From positions 1 to 52,839 of the forward strand of contig JAITJZ010000074.1 in NCBI GenBank assembly GCA_031278655.1: a DNA stretch of 52,839 bases, in the 5' to 3' direction. The notes below the pieces were generated by a model. That model did no database searches. It was not told the origin of the DNA and worked only from the letters and a program-made list of their open reading frames with translations. This DNA comes from Bifidobacteriaceae bacterium (GTDB lineage: Bacteria; Actinomycetota; Actinomycetes; Actinomycetales; WQXJ01). The position numbers were made by a program, and so were the translations under genes. Positions 45,870 through 52,839 of the stretch are shown piece by piece. Numbering within the stretch: position 1 is the stretch's first letter; each line of letters opens with the position of its first letter.

Positions 45870-45870
45870 C

Positions 45871-46818
45871 ATGCGCCGCCCCGACGAGTCGATGACGCTG
45901 CTGAAGGAGGTTCTGGCGCGTCCGCTCGACGGCGGCTACGCCGAGGCGGCGCGGCGCCGCGCGCTGCGCGAGGGCGCCGCCGGCGGATCTGGGCCAACAC
46001 GGGCGGGCGCGGGCGCCCGCCTTCGGCGCGAGCAGCGTCCAGATCGGCGCCCAGATCAGGGTCCAGATCAGCGGCGCGGTTGGTGGCGCGACCGGCGTCG
46101 CGGCTGGCTGGCGGTCCTGGTGGCGGCGCTGGTGCTGGGGCTGGCCGGAACCTGGGGCGCGCGCATCCTGCGCTCCCAGGACGAATCCGAGCAGCGGGCC
46201 CGCCAGGCCCTCGAGCGCGCCGCCGCCGAATCCCAGGAGCGCGTCGGCGCCCTGCGCCAACGGACCAGCCAACTCGCGGGCGAGGTCGAGGCGCTGGAGA
46301 ACCAGGCGCTGCAGTTGACCGACCCATCGGCGGCCGCCGAGGCGCGGGCGCTGGCGATCTCCGTGGGCGCGATCGCCGCCGCCGGCCCCGGCTTGGTGCT
46401 GTCGATCACCGAAGACGCAGAGGCCGTCGCGGTCGGATCGGATGAGGCCCGCATCCGCTCCGGCGACCTGCGCATTGTGGTCGGGGCGCTGTGGCAGTCC
46501 GGCGCTGAGGCCATCGCCGTGGGCGGGGTCAGGCTGGCCTCGACCACGGCCATCCGCGATGTCGGCGATCAGATTCAGGTCGGCTTCGAGTCCTTGGGCA
46601 CGCCTTATGTGATCGAGGCGATCGGCCCGGCGGCGGACATGCAGGTGGGTCTGGCCGCAGGGCGGGCGGCGGACCGGATCGGGTTGTTGAGGGGTTATCT
46701 CGGGGCGGAGGTTGCGATCAGGGCGGTCGATCAGGTGGAATTGCCCGCCAGCGCCGCCGTGGCCGGATTGGAACACGTCGCGGTGGCCGCCGAGGTCGGC
46801 GCGGAAGGAAGCGGGTGA
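45871..46818 (+). CDS. DUF881 membrane protein 1
   Basis: 315 residues: a variable cytoplasmic N-terminus with RPDQGPDQ-type repeats, one membrane helix (LAVLVAALVLGLAGTWG near residue 80), a coiled coil (about 103-145), then the DUF881 domain ending in VIEAIGPAADMQVGLAAGRAADRIGLLRGY. DUF881 proteins are actinobacterial and Firmicutes membrane proteins of unknown function, encoded beside sbp and often linked to division or envelope genes. It corresponds to Rv1823 by order. The start codon follows the pgsA stop by one base. Confidence 0.88.
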   Translation: MRRPDESMTLLKEVLARPLDGGYAEAARRRALREGAAGGSGPTRAGAGARLRREQRPDRRPDQGPDQRRGWWRDRRRGWLAVLVAALVLGLAGTWGARILRSQDESEQRARQALERAAAESQERVGALRQRTSQLAGEVEALENQALQLTDPSAAAEARALAISVGAIAAAGPGLVLSITEDAEAVAVGSDEARIRSGDLRIVVGALWQSGAEAIAVGGVRLASTTAIRDVGDQIQVGFESLGTPYVIEAIGPAADMQVGLAAGRAADRIGLLRGYLGAEVAIRAVDQVELPASAAVAGLEHVAVAAEVGAEGSG

Positions 46819-46821
46819 AGC

Positions 46822-47154
46822 GTGATCGCGCTCTTGGGGTTGATCGCCGGGGTGGTGCTGGGCATGGCCACGCAGGCGGATGTGCCGGCGTTCTTGGTGC
46901 CTTACCTGCCCATCGCCGTGGTGGCGGCCTTGGACGCCTTGGCCGGGGCGGTTCGCGCGCTTCTCGACGGCATCTTCGACGACCGCGTCTTTGTGGTCTC
47001 ATTCTTCTCGAACGCGCTGGTGGCGGCGCTGCTGGTGTTCATAGGCGATCAGCTCGGGGTCGGCTCGCAGTTGTCGACGGCGGTTCTGGTGGTGCTCGGC
47101 ATCAGGATCTTCTCCAACGCCGCCTCGATCCGGCGGAAGCTGTTCCGGGCCTGA
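46822..47154 (+). CDS. sbp: Small basic protein Sbp (DUF1290)
   Basis: 110 residues with three membrane helices and the family segments LIAGVVLGMATQADVP, YLPIAVVAALDALAGAVRALLDGIFDDRVF (near 28-57) and GIRIFSNAASIRRKLF at the end. Sbp of Bacillus sits beside division genes; its role is unknown. Equivalent to Rv1824. The start is a GTG three bases after the previous stop, so the gene is tightly coupled to the first DUF881 gene. Confidence 0.92.
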   Translation: MIALLGLIAGVVLGMATQADVPAFLVPYLPIAVVAALDALAGAVRALLDGIFDDRVFVVSFFSNALVAALLVFIGDQLGVGSQLSTAVLVVLGIRIFSNAASIRRKLFRA

Positions 47155-47199
47155 GGGCAGAGCCATGAGGACACAGCCTGGAGGCGAGGTGAGGTCGGC

Positions 47200-47943
47200 G
47201 TGAGTTCCACCCGCGCCCCGGCGGAAGGATCGGCGGCCTGGCGACGGCTCGGCCGCGCCCTGCGCCCGCGCCTGTCGAAGGCCCAATTGACCGCCGGCCT
47301 GCTCTGCCTGGTGCTGGGCTTCGGCGCGGCCACACAGGTCAGGCAGGTCGGCAAGGCGGACTTCTCGAAACTGCGCCAGGACGAGCTGGTGGAAGTCTTG
47401 GACCAACTGGACGCCGAGGCGGCCCGTTTGGAGGCTGAGAACCGCGACCTCGAGCGCGAGCGCGACCGCCTCGAGTCGGATCAGACCAGCCAGCAGGCGG
47501 CGGCCGCCGCCGCCCGCGAACGCGCCCAAGTCCAAGGCATTCTGGCCGGGACGCTCCCGGCTGAGGGGCCGGGGGTGGCGCTGACCGTCCGCGACCCGGA
47601 CCGCAAATTGACCGCCGCCGTGCTTTACATGCTGGTTGAAGAACTCCGCAACGCCGGGGCGGAGGCGATCAGCCTGGGGTCGGCGCGGGTGGTGGCGGCG
47701 ACCTATTTCGAGGACGGCGAAGACAGCTCGGTGATGGTGGACGGTTCCCGGGTGCAACCCCCGTATGAGTGGCTGGCCATTGGCGACCCTTCCACCTTGG
47801 AGACAGCTTTGGGGATTCCAGGCGGCGCCTTGGCGGCGATCAGAACCCTCGGTGGCTCATCGACCGTGTCTGCCAATGACTCCGTCAGCATCACGGCAAT
47901 TCGGGCTTTGATTCCGCCTCGGTACGCTACCGCGCTAGAGTGA
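47200..47943 (+). CDS. DUF881 membrane protein 2
   Basis: 247 residues: a short N-terminus, one membrane helix (LTAGLLCLVLGFGAATQ near residue 30), a coiled coil (about 55-100) and the DUF881 domain (GPGVALTVRDPDRKLTAAVLYMLVEELRNAGAEAI and onward). It corresponds to Rv1825. The GTG at 47200 has a purine-rich ribosome binding site (gaggcgaggtgagg). With the first DUF881 protein and Sbp it may form one membrane assembly; this is inference from constant gene order. Confidence 0.88.
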   Translation: MSSTRAPAEGSAAWRRLGRALRPRLSKAQLTAGLLCLVLGFGAATQVRQVGKADFSKLRQDELVEVLDQLDAEAARLEAENRDLERERDRLESDQTSQQAAAAAARERAQVQGILAGTLPAEGPGVALTVRDPDRKLTAAVLYMLVEELRNAGAEAISLGSARVVAATYFEDGEDSSVMVDGSRVQPPYEWLAIGDPSTLETALGIPGGALAAIRTLGGSSTVSANDSVSITAIRALIPPRYATALE

Positions 47944-47973
47944 TCAGATGCTGCGCGGACCGGAAGGGGTGAG

Positions 47974-48423
47974 GTGAAGATGGAGCCGGATTCGGGACAG
48001 AGTTTTGGCGTCGATTCGACCCAGGCGATCGGCTCCGTGGCCGATTTCGACCGCGAGGAGCCACTCGGCGAAGGTTTGAGCCAAGGGGCGCAGGCCGCCA
48101 TCGACGCCCTGCCGCCCACTTCCGCGTTGCTGGTGGTCTTGCGCGGGCCGAACGCGGGATCGCGTTTCCTGCTCGACGCCGATTCGACCAGCGCCGGGCG
48201 TTCCACCAAATCGGACATTTTCTTGGACGACGTCACCGTCTCGCGCCGTCACGCCAGCTTCGACCGCGACGGCTTCGACTTCGCGGTCCGCGATTTGGGC
48301 TCGCTCAACGGCACCTATGTCAACCGGGAGCGCGTCGACCGCGTGCTCCTGACCGCCGGCGACGAAGTCCAGATCGGCAAGTACCGTCTGACCTTCCACC
48401 CGTCCCCCTCCCGGCCGGCGTGA
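47974..48423 (+). CDS. garA: FHA-domain protein GarA (OdhI)
   Basis: 149 residues. GarA/OdhI binds and inhibits 2-oxoglutarate-using enzymes (e.g. OdhA) unless phosphorylated on an N-terminal ETT motif by Ser/Thr kinases such as PknG. The FHA core is intact: AGRSTKSDIFLDDVTVSRRH near 85-105 and DLGSLNGTYVNRERVD near 115. The N-terminal switch is different: I see VDSTQAIGSV where known proteins have (V)ETTSVFR. A GTG (47974) or ATG (47980) start is possible. In mycobacteria gcvH lies before garA; here it follows DUF881 directly and its stop overlaps ftsR. Confidence 0.9.
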   Translation: MKMEPDSGQSFGVDSTQAIGSVADFDREEPLGEGLSQGAQAAIDALPPTSALLVVLRGPNAGSRFLLDADSTSAGRSTKSDIFLDDVTVSRRHASFDRDGFDFAVRDLGSLNGTYVNRERVDRVLLTAGDEVQIGKYRLTFHPSPSRPA

Positions 48424-49064
48424 CCGGGGCCGCCAGCGCGCAGTCCTGGCCAGCGGGACTGAGCCATCGCGCCAGCTATTCGATCTCGGCTGTGCTTGAC
48501 GCCCTGGCGCGCGAGTTCCCCGAACTGAGCGTCTCCAAGCTGCGCTACCTGGAGGATCAGGGGTTGGTCAGCCCGGAGCGCACCGCCTCCGGTTACCGCC
48601 GCTATTCGGAGGCCGATGTCGAGCGGGTGGCCTGGGTTTTGACCCAGCAACGCGACCACTTCTTGCCGCTGAAGGTCATCCGCGCGCGTTTGCGGGAACT
48701 CGACGCCGCCGGGGAGCGGGCCGAGTCCAGCCCGCGCTGGCCGCGTCCGGCGCCCGTCGACCTTCAGGACGTGGCCATTGTCACCGGCGAGGACCAGGCC
48801 CGCGTCGAGGCCGTGGCCAGGGCCGCCGGGGTCGACCCCAGCTCGGCCGATTCGGCTCTCATCCAGGCCGTCGAGGCGGTCGCCGAATTGGTGCCCTTCG
48901 GCCTCGAGATGCGCCACCTGGGGCCGGTCTTCCACGCCGCCCAGCGCCAGGTCGAGTTGGTCGCCCTGGCCACCGCCGCCGCCCGCGCCGAGGCCCCCCA
49001 GTGCGCCGACGCGATGGCCCGCCTCGCCGCCGCCCTGGTCCGCCTCAAGGCCGCCCAGTTGTAG
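48420..49064 (+). CDS. ftsR: MerR-family regulator FtsR
   Basis: 214 residues. FtsR (Rv1828 type) is a MerR-like transcription factor that activates ftsZ in Corynebacterium. The N-terminal winged helix reads SISAVLDALAREFPELSVSKLRYLEDQGLVSPERTASGYRRYSEADVERV (near 22-71). The C-terminal part has LVPFGLEMRHLGPVFHAAQRQVELV near 158. There is no metal-binding cysteine set, as expected for this subfamily. The GTG start overlaps the garA stop as GTGA. Confidence 0.9.
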   Translation: MTGAASAQSWPAGLSHRASYSISAVLDALAREFPELSVSKLRYLEDQGLVSPERTASGYRRYSEADVERVAWVLTQQRDHFLPLKVIRARLRELDAAGERAESSPRWPRPAPVDLQDVAIVTGEDQARVEAVARAAGVDPSSADSALIQAVEAVAELVPFGLEMRHLGPVFHAAQRQVELVALATAAARAEAPQCADAMARLAAALVRLKAAQL

Positions 49065-49326
49065 CCCGCCCCGCTTGGCCGAGCTTTCGCCCAAAGCCGC
49101 CGATGCCGTGCCCGCAGTCCCGGCGTTGGCGCCGGCTGGGAGCAGGGCCGGGCGGGGACTGGGCTGGGCGGGGACTGGGCTGGGCGGAGCCCAGAGGTTC
49201 AAGTTGAGGTTGAGGTTGAAAGAAAGGCGTGGCGGCTCGGCGTGGCGGATTGACCTGGGGCGCTTGGGGACATAGCGTCAAGGCAGTAGGAGCAGCGCTT
49301 CAGCCAATCGAGAGAAAGTGACTCCC
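49065..49326 (+). promoter_or_regulatory. Gap before the second MerR gene, with candidate promoter
   Basis: Holds a tandem pair of GGGGACTGGGCTGGGC (about 49155-49187), one CCGATGCCG (49100) and a ttgaggttgaggttg run. A candidate promoter has TTGACC (49251-49256) and TAGCGT (49273-49278) with a 16-base spacer. A purine-rich ribosome binding site (gagagaaag) precedes the ATG at 49327 by eight bases. In mycobacteria a DUF151 nuclease gene sits in this gap; none is present. Confidence 0.5.
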
Positions 49327-49884
49327 ATGGCCTTCGATGAAAACGGCCACACAGCCGAACAAGGGCTGTTGTTCGGCGAGCGGGTCACCGACGAGTCAAT
49401 CGGCTTTCGCGGGCCAACGGCCTGCCGGGCGGCCGGGATCACCTACCGGCAACTGGACTACTGGGCGCGCACCGGGCTGGTCGAGCCGTCGGTTCGGCCG
49501 GCCACCGGGTCCGGCACCGCGCGCCTCTACAACTTCCGCGACATTCTGGTCCTGAAGATCGTCAAACGGCTGCTCGACACGGGCGTGTCGCTGCACCAAA
49601 TCCGGTCCGCCGTCCAACACCTGCGCGCCCGGGGAGTCGAAGACCTGGCCACCGTCACCCTCATGTCAGACGGCGCCTCCGTCTACGAGTGCACCAACGC
49701 CGACGAAGTCTTCGACCTTGTGCAAGGCGGCCAAGGGGTCTTCGGCATCGCGGTCTCAAGGGTCTGGCGCGAAGTCGAGGGCACCCTGGCGGAACTGCCG
49801 TCCGAACGTTCGGCGACGGCATCGGCGGTGGCGGCCCCCGTCGACGAACTGGCCGCCCGGCGCCGGGCGCGCCGAGTTTCGTAG
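49327..49884 (+). CDS. MerR-family regulator (Rv1830 type)
   Basis: 185 residues from ATG 49327 (a GTG at 49318 would add three). The N-terminus GHTAEQGLLFGERVTDESIGFRGPTACRAAGITYRQLDYWARTGLVEPS (near 7-56, split by position) and the following ARLYNFRDILVLKIVKRLLDTGVSLHQIRSAV are typical of this small MerR branch. The C-terminal half (TLMSDGASVYECTNADEVFDLVQGGQGVFGI) is conserved with Rv1830. Targets are unknown; the position beside ftsR and garA is shared with mycobacteria and corynebacteria. The last 30 residues are Ala/Arg-rich and contain the codons of one CCGATGCCG copy. Confidence 0.88.
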   Translation: MAFDENGHTAEQGLLFGERVTDESIGFRGPTACRAAGITYRQLDYWARTGLVEPSVRPATGSGTARLYNFRDILVLKIVKRLLDTGVSLHQIRSAVQHLRARGVEDLATVTLMSDGASVYECTNADEVFDLVQGGQGVFGIAVSRVWREVEGTLAELPSERSATASAVAAPVDELAARRRARRVS

Positions 49885-49942
49885 TTTGAGACTTAGATCA
49901 CAATCCAAAGCCCGCCCCCAAACGCCTGCCTAGCCTGAGTGG

Positions 49943-51583
49943 GTGGGCACATCTACTATTCACACCGGACCCATGGCCCCCTTGGTCATCAGCGTCTTCC
50001 GGTGGCTGTGGCTGGCCCAACTCGTCTCCAACATCGGCAGTTGGATGCAGACCGTCGGCGCGCAATGGCTGCTCGTCGGCGATGACCACGCCGCCCTCCT
50101 GACCGCCCTGGTCCCGGCCGCCTCGCTGCTGCCGGTGCTGGCTCTGTCGCTGCCGGCCGGGGTGCTGGCCGACTCGCTCGACCGGCGTTGGCTGCTGATC
50201 GGGTCGAACGCCTTCATGGCCCTGGCCGCCGGCGTGCTGGCGCTGACCGTCTGGACGGGGACGGCCGGGCCGGCCGTGGTGCTGGTCCTGACGTTCGCGC
50301 TGGGCTGCGGCACCGCCGTCGGCTCGCCGGCCTGGCAGGCCATCCAACCGGACCTGGTGCCGCGCTACCTGATTCCCTCGGCCTCGGCCATCACCAGCGC
50401 CAACATCAACGTGGCGCGGGCCGTCGGCCCGGCCGTCGCCGGCGGCCTGGTGGCCTGGGCGGGTCCGGGCCTGGTCTTCGCCGTCAACGCCCTCAGCTTC
50501 CTCAGCGTCATCGCGGCGCTGGCTCTGTGGCACGGCACGCCGCGCTCGCGCGGCTCCGTCGGCATGGGACCGGCCATCGCCTCCGGCCTGCGTTACGTCC
50601 GCAACGCGCCCGGCGTCAAACGCATCACCCTGCGCGCGGCCGTCTTCGTGATCCCGGCCAGCGCGCTCTGGGCGCTCCTGGCGGTGATCGCCCACGGGGT
50701 CATGGGCCAGCAATCAGGCGGCTACGGGCTGATGCTGGGCAGCCTGGGCGTGGGCGCGGTCCTGGGCGCGCTGGTGCTGCCGGCCCTGCGGGGCCGGTTC
50801 TCCAACAACGGTCTGCTGGTGGGCGCCAGCGTGCTCTACGGCATCGCCATGGTGGCGGTCGCCTTCCTGCGCTCACTGATGGCCGTGCTGGTCACCTTGG
50901 TGGCGGCCGGGGTCGGCTGGGTGATCGTCCTGTCGGTGCTCAACACCGCCATCATGCTGACCCTGCCGGCCTGGGTCAGGGCCCGCTCGCTGGCCGTCTA
51001 CTCGCTCGTCTTCATGGGCGGCCAGGGCGTCGGCTCGATGATCTGGGGCATGGTGGCCAGCGTCATCGGCGCCTTGGCGACCCTGATGGTGGGGGCGGCG
51101 CTGGTCTTCCTGGGGTTGGTGACGATGGCGTTGTGGCCGCTGTACCGCTCGACCGGGCGCCTCGACCGGGATGTCGCCGCCATGCCGGAGGCTATGCCCG
51201 ATGACGTTGTCCCCGCCTCGGCCGGACCGGTCCTGATCCAGATCGCCTACCAGGTCTCGGCCGATGACGCGGAGGCCTTTGAGCAGGCGGCCCGCGCGCT
51301 GGCGACTTCGCGCCGCCGCACCGGCGCGACCAGTTGGGACCTGTGGCAGGACGTCGGCGACGAGCAGCGTTTTGTCGAGCAGTACAGCCTGTCGACCTGG
51401 GGGGAACACATCGCCCAGCGGGAGGAGCGCATGACCGGTTACGACCGCGAACTAGAACGTCAAACCATGGCGCTGGCCGCGCCGAATCCCGAGGTGACGC
51501 ACCTGATTCGGCCGGAACACATGCCGCGGACCGATCGGGGGATCGCCGTGGCCGATTTGCAGAAGCAAGGAGCAAGCAAATGA
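49943..51583 (+). CDS. MFS exporter of the EntS/MFS_3 type
   Basis: 546 residues. About 12 membrane helices (residues 15-420), with the loop motif GVLADSLDRRWLL near 72. A C-terminal soluble domain of about 110 residues (VLIQIAYQVSADDAEAFEQAARAL...) resembles a dimeric alpha-beta barrel. This is the usual make-up of Pfam Transmembrane secretion effector (MFS_3) proteins, which include siderophore and drug exporters. The start is GTG 49943. The substrate cannot be guessed. Its stop overlaps the downstream HdeD-like gene by ATGA. Confidence 0.85.
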   Translation: MGTSTIHTGPMAPLVISVFRWLWLAQLVSNIGSWMQTVGAQWLLVGDDHAALLTALVPAASLLPVLALSLPAGVLADSLDRRWLLIGSNAFMALAAGVLALTVWTGTAGPAVVLVLTFALGCGTAVGSPAWQAIQPDLVPRYLIPSASAITSANINVARAVGPAVAGGLVAWAGPGLVFAVNALSFLSVIAALALWHGTPRSRGSVGMGPAIASGLRYVRNAPGVKRITLRAAVFVIPASALWALLAVIAHGVMGQQSGGYGLMLGSLGVGAVLGALVLPALRGRFSNNGLLVGASVLYGIAMVAVAFLRSLMAVLVTLVAAGVGWVIVLSVLNTAIMLTLPAWVRARSLAVYSLVFMGGQGVGSMIWGMVASVIGALATLMVGAALVFLGLVTMALWPLYRSTGRLDRDVAAMPEAMPDDVVPASAGPVLIQIAYQVSADDAEAFEQAARALATSRRRTGATSWDLWQDVGDEQRFVEQYSLSTWGEHIAQREERMTGYDRELERQTMALAAPNPEVTHLIRPEHMPRTDRGIAVADLQKQGASK

Positions 51584-52356
51584 CTCAGACCCAACCTTGG
51601 ATCAATCCGGCCCCCGGCGGGCCCGGCGGGCCCGAAGGCCCCGAAGGCCCCGCCTTCGAACCCGCCTTCGCGCCCGGCTTCAGGCCGCCGCACGGTCACC
51701 ACCGCCGCAGCGGGTCTGCGCCCGGCGGGCTTGGGGGCGGCGGGTCTGCGCACGATGGGCTTGGCCGCGGCCGGCCGAGCGGTTGGCTGGCCGACCGGCC
51801 GTTCGAGCTGGGCCCGAAGCAGGCTGGCCGCTGGCGCGTGATGTTGACGGTCAGGGGTCTGATCGGCCTGGCGCTGGGCTGCCTGATCCTGTTCTGGCCA
51901 GGCCCTTCGATCGACGTCCTGGCCCTGGTGATCGGCGTCTTCTGGATCGCGGCCGGAGTTGTGCGGATCGTCATCGGCGCGGTCGACTCCGAGTTCACCA
52001 CGGGCGTGCGGGTCCTCAACGCCATCGTCGGCGTGCTGTTGGTGGCGATCGGCGCGGTCGCCGTCCGCTTCCCGGGCTTCGGGCTGCTGGCGACGGTGCT
52101 GCTGATCGGCTTCGCCTGGCTGATGGAGGGCGCCGCCACTCTGGCCCTGGCGCCGCCGCGCCACCAAGGCCGAGGCTGGGCCATCGCCTTCGCCGTGGTC
52201 TCGATCGTGGCCGGGGTCCTGATCATCGCCTGGCCGGTGGCGGCCCTCTTGCCGCTGTTGATCGTGGCCGGGGCGGCCCTGGTGGTGGGCGGCGTCTTCG
52301 ACGTCATCACCGCCTTCACCATCAAGTCGCGCCCGCGCCAGCCCCAGCCGCTCTGA
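51580..52356 (+). CDS. HdeD/DUF308-family membrane protein
   Basis: 258 residues from the ATG at 51580, which overlaps the exporter's stop by four bases. A disordered Gly/Pro-rich N-terminus (about 75 residues, with PGGLGGGGSAHDGLGRG units) is followed by six membrane helices of the DUF308/HdeD type (LTVRGLIGLALGCLILFW onward). E. coli HdeD gives acid resistance, but most homologues are uncharacterised. A longer open frame upstream lies inside the exporter gene and is a shadow. Confidence 0.85.
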   Translation: MTQTQPWINPAPGGPGGPEGPEGPAFEPAFAPGFRPPHGHHRRSGSAPGGLGGGGSAHDGLGRGRPSGWLADRPFELGPKQAGRWRVMLTVRGLIGLALGCLILFWPGPSIDVLALVIGVFWIAAGVVRIVIGAVDSEFTTGVRVLNAIVGVLLVAIGAVAVRFPGFGLLATVLLIGFAWLMEGAATLALAPPRHQGRGWAIAFAVVSIVAGVLIIAWPVAALLPLLIVAGAALVVGGVFDVITAFTIKSRPRQPQPL

Positions 52357-52392
52357 CCGTCCGGCGCGCCCCGGCGCGGCGCGGCCCGGGGC

Positions 52393-52839
52393 GAGTGGTC
52401 AAATTGACCACTCGAGGGCCAAAACCGCGTTGAGTGGTCAGTTTGACCACTCCAAAACCAGCCCCGCCCGATGCCGCCGGGCCGGGTTTTCGTGTTTGGC
52501 CAGGTCAGGCCGCCGCGCTGGTTTGGGGTCGTCTGGGCCCGGGTCGAGGCGAGTGGTCAAATTGACCACTCAAGGGCCAAAACCGCGTTGAGTGGTCAGT
52601 TTGACCACTCCCAAGCCGGCGTTGTCCGATGCCGCCGGGCCGGGTTTTCGTGTTTGGCCAGGTCAGGCCGCCGCACTGGTTTGGGGTCGTCTGGGCGCGG
52701 GCCGGGGCGAGTGGTCAAATTGACCACTCGAGGGCCAAAACCGCGTTGAGTGGTCAATTTGACCACTCCAAACCCAGCCCCGCCCGATGCCGCCGGGCCG
52801 GGTTTTCGTGTTTGGCCAGGTCAGGTCGCCGCACTGGTT
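52393..52839. repeat. 158-bp tandem array of paired palindromes (runs off the end)
   Basis: Nearly three units with a 158-base period (starts 52393, 52551, 52709). Each has two 21-base palindromes 39 bases apart, with arms GAGTGGTCAA and TTGACCACTC around one central base (second copy of each pair sometimes has GTCAG). They lie at 52393, 52432, 52551, 52590, 52709 and 52748. Each unit also has one CCGATGCCG (52468, 52626, 52784). The units are almost identical. There is no gene here. Function unknown. Confidence 0.93.

Noticed and set aside
49943-51583. Novel fusion of an MFS exporter with a monooxygenase-like domain
   Set aside because: This C-terminal domain is a normal part of MFS_3 (Transmembrane secretion effector) proteins.
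52393-52839. CRISPR array or transposon end repeats
   Set aside because: The whole 158-base unit is repeated, including the spacers, and no transposase is present.

Overview
The window is very GC-rich chromosomal DNA with actinobacterial gene content and order. It carries an opcA-containing oxidative pentose-phosphate operon (tkt-zwf-opcA-pgl), an acnA-dxs-rnd-DUF3000 block, and the pgsA-DUF881-sbp-DUF881-garA-ftsR-merR cluster that resembles Rv1822-Rv1830 of Mycobacterium. This points to a Gram-positive actinomycete. I cannot name the genus from sequence alone.

Layout. 1-864: non-coding DNA with two families of palindromic repeats. 865-5453: a NIF3-like protein and a sorbitol/xylitol-type dehydrogenase on the plus strand, then a tryptophanase-like lyase and Fpg on the minus strand. 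5731-18156: one 4,141-residue secreted surface protein with 24 DUF11-type modules. 18298-23694 (minus): tkt-zwf-opcA-pgl with overlapping genes and no transaldolase. 23763-24878: a XerC/D-type recombinase. 24879-25590: a second locus of the same two repeat families. 25591-35372 (minus): a tightly coupled six-gene operon in the order ubiA, CDP-lipid synthase, RPH-like phosphotransferase, PS synthase, PS decarboxylase fused to a second RPH-like phosphotransferase, and a YghO-like acyltransferase. 35582-40579 (plus): acnA and dxs. 40619-45217 (minus): rnd, DUF3000, a small unknown gene, folA, thyA and yigZ. 45270-49884 (plus): the pgsA to merR cluster. 49943-52356: an MFS exporter and an HdeD-like membrane protein. 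52393 to the end: a 158-bp tandem array of palindromes that runs off the window.

The most interesting candidate system is the lipid operon at 25.6-35.4 kb. Its genes could form one assembly line: prenylation (UbiA), phosphorylation of a lipid alcohol (two rifampin-phosphotransferase-like dikinase modules), CDP activation (CdsA/CarS-like), serine attachment (PssA) and decarboxylation to ethanolamine (Psd). The fusion of a PS decarboxylase to a dikinase supports a shared pathway. The order of steps and the product are inference.

Two genome-wide habits also stand out. In-frame minisatellites of 9, 12, 15 or 18 bp expand low-complexity segments inside or at the ends of conserved enzymes (Fpg, Zwf, the XerC/D protein, Rnd, FolA, both dikinases). 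The 9-mer CCGATGCCG is strongly over-represented: 28 copies counted by eye on both strands, with only one inside the 12.4-kb giant gene.
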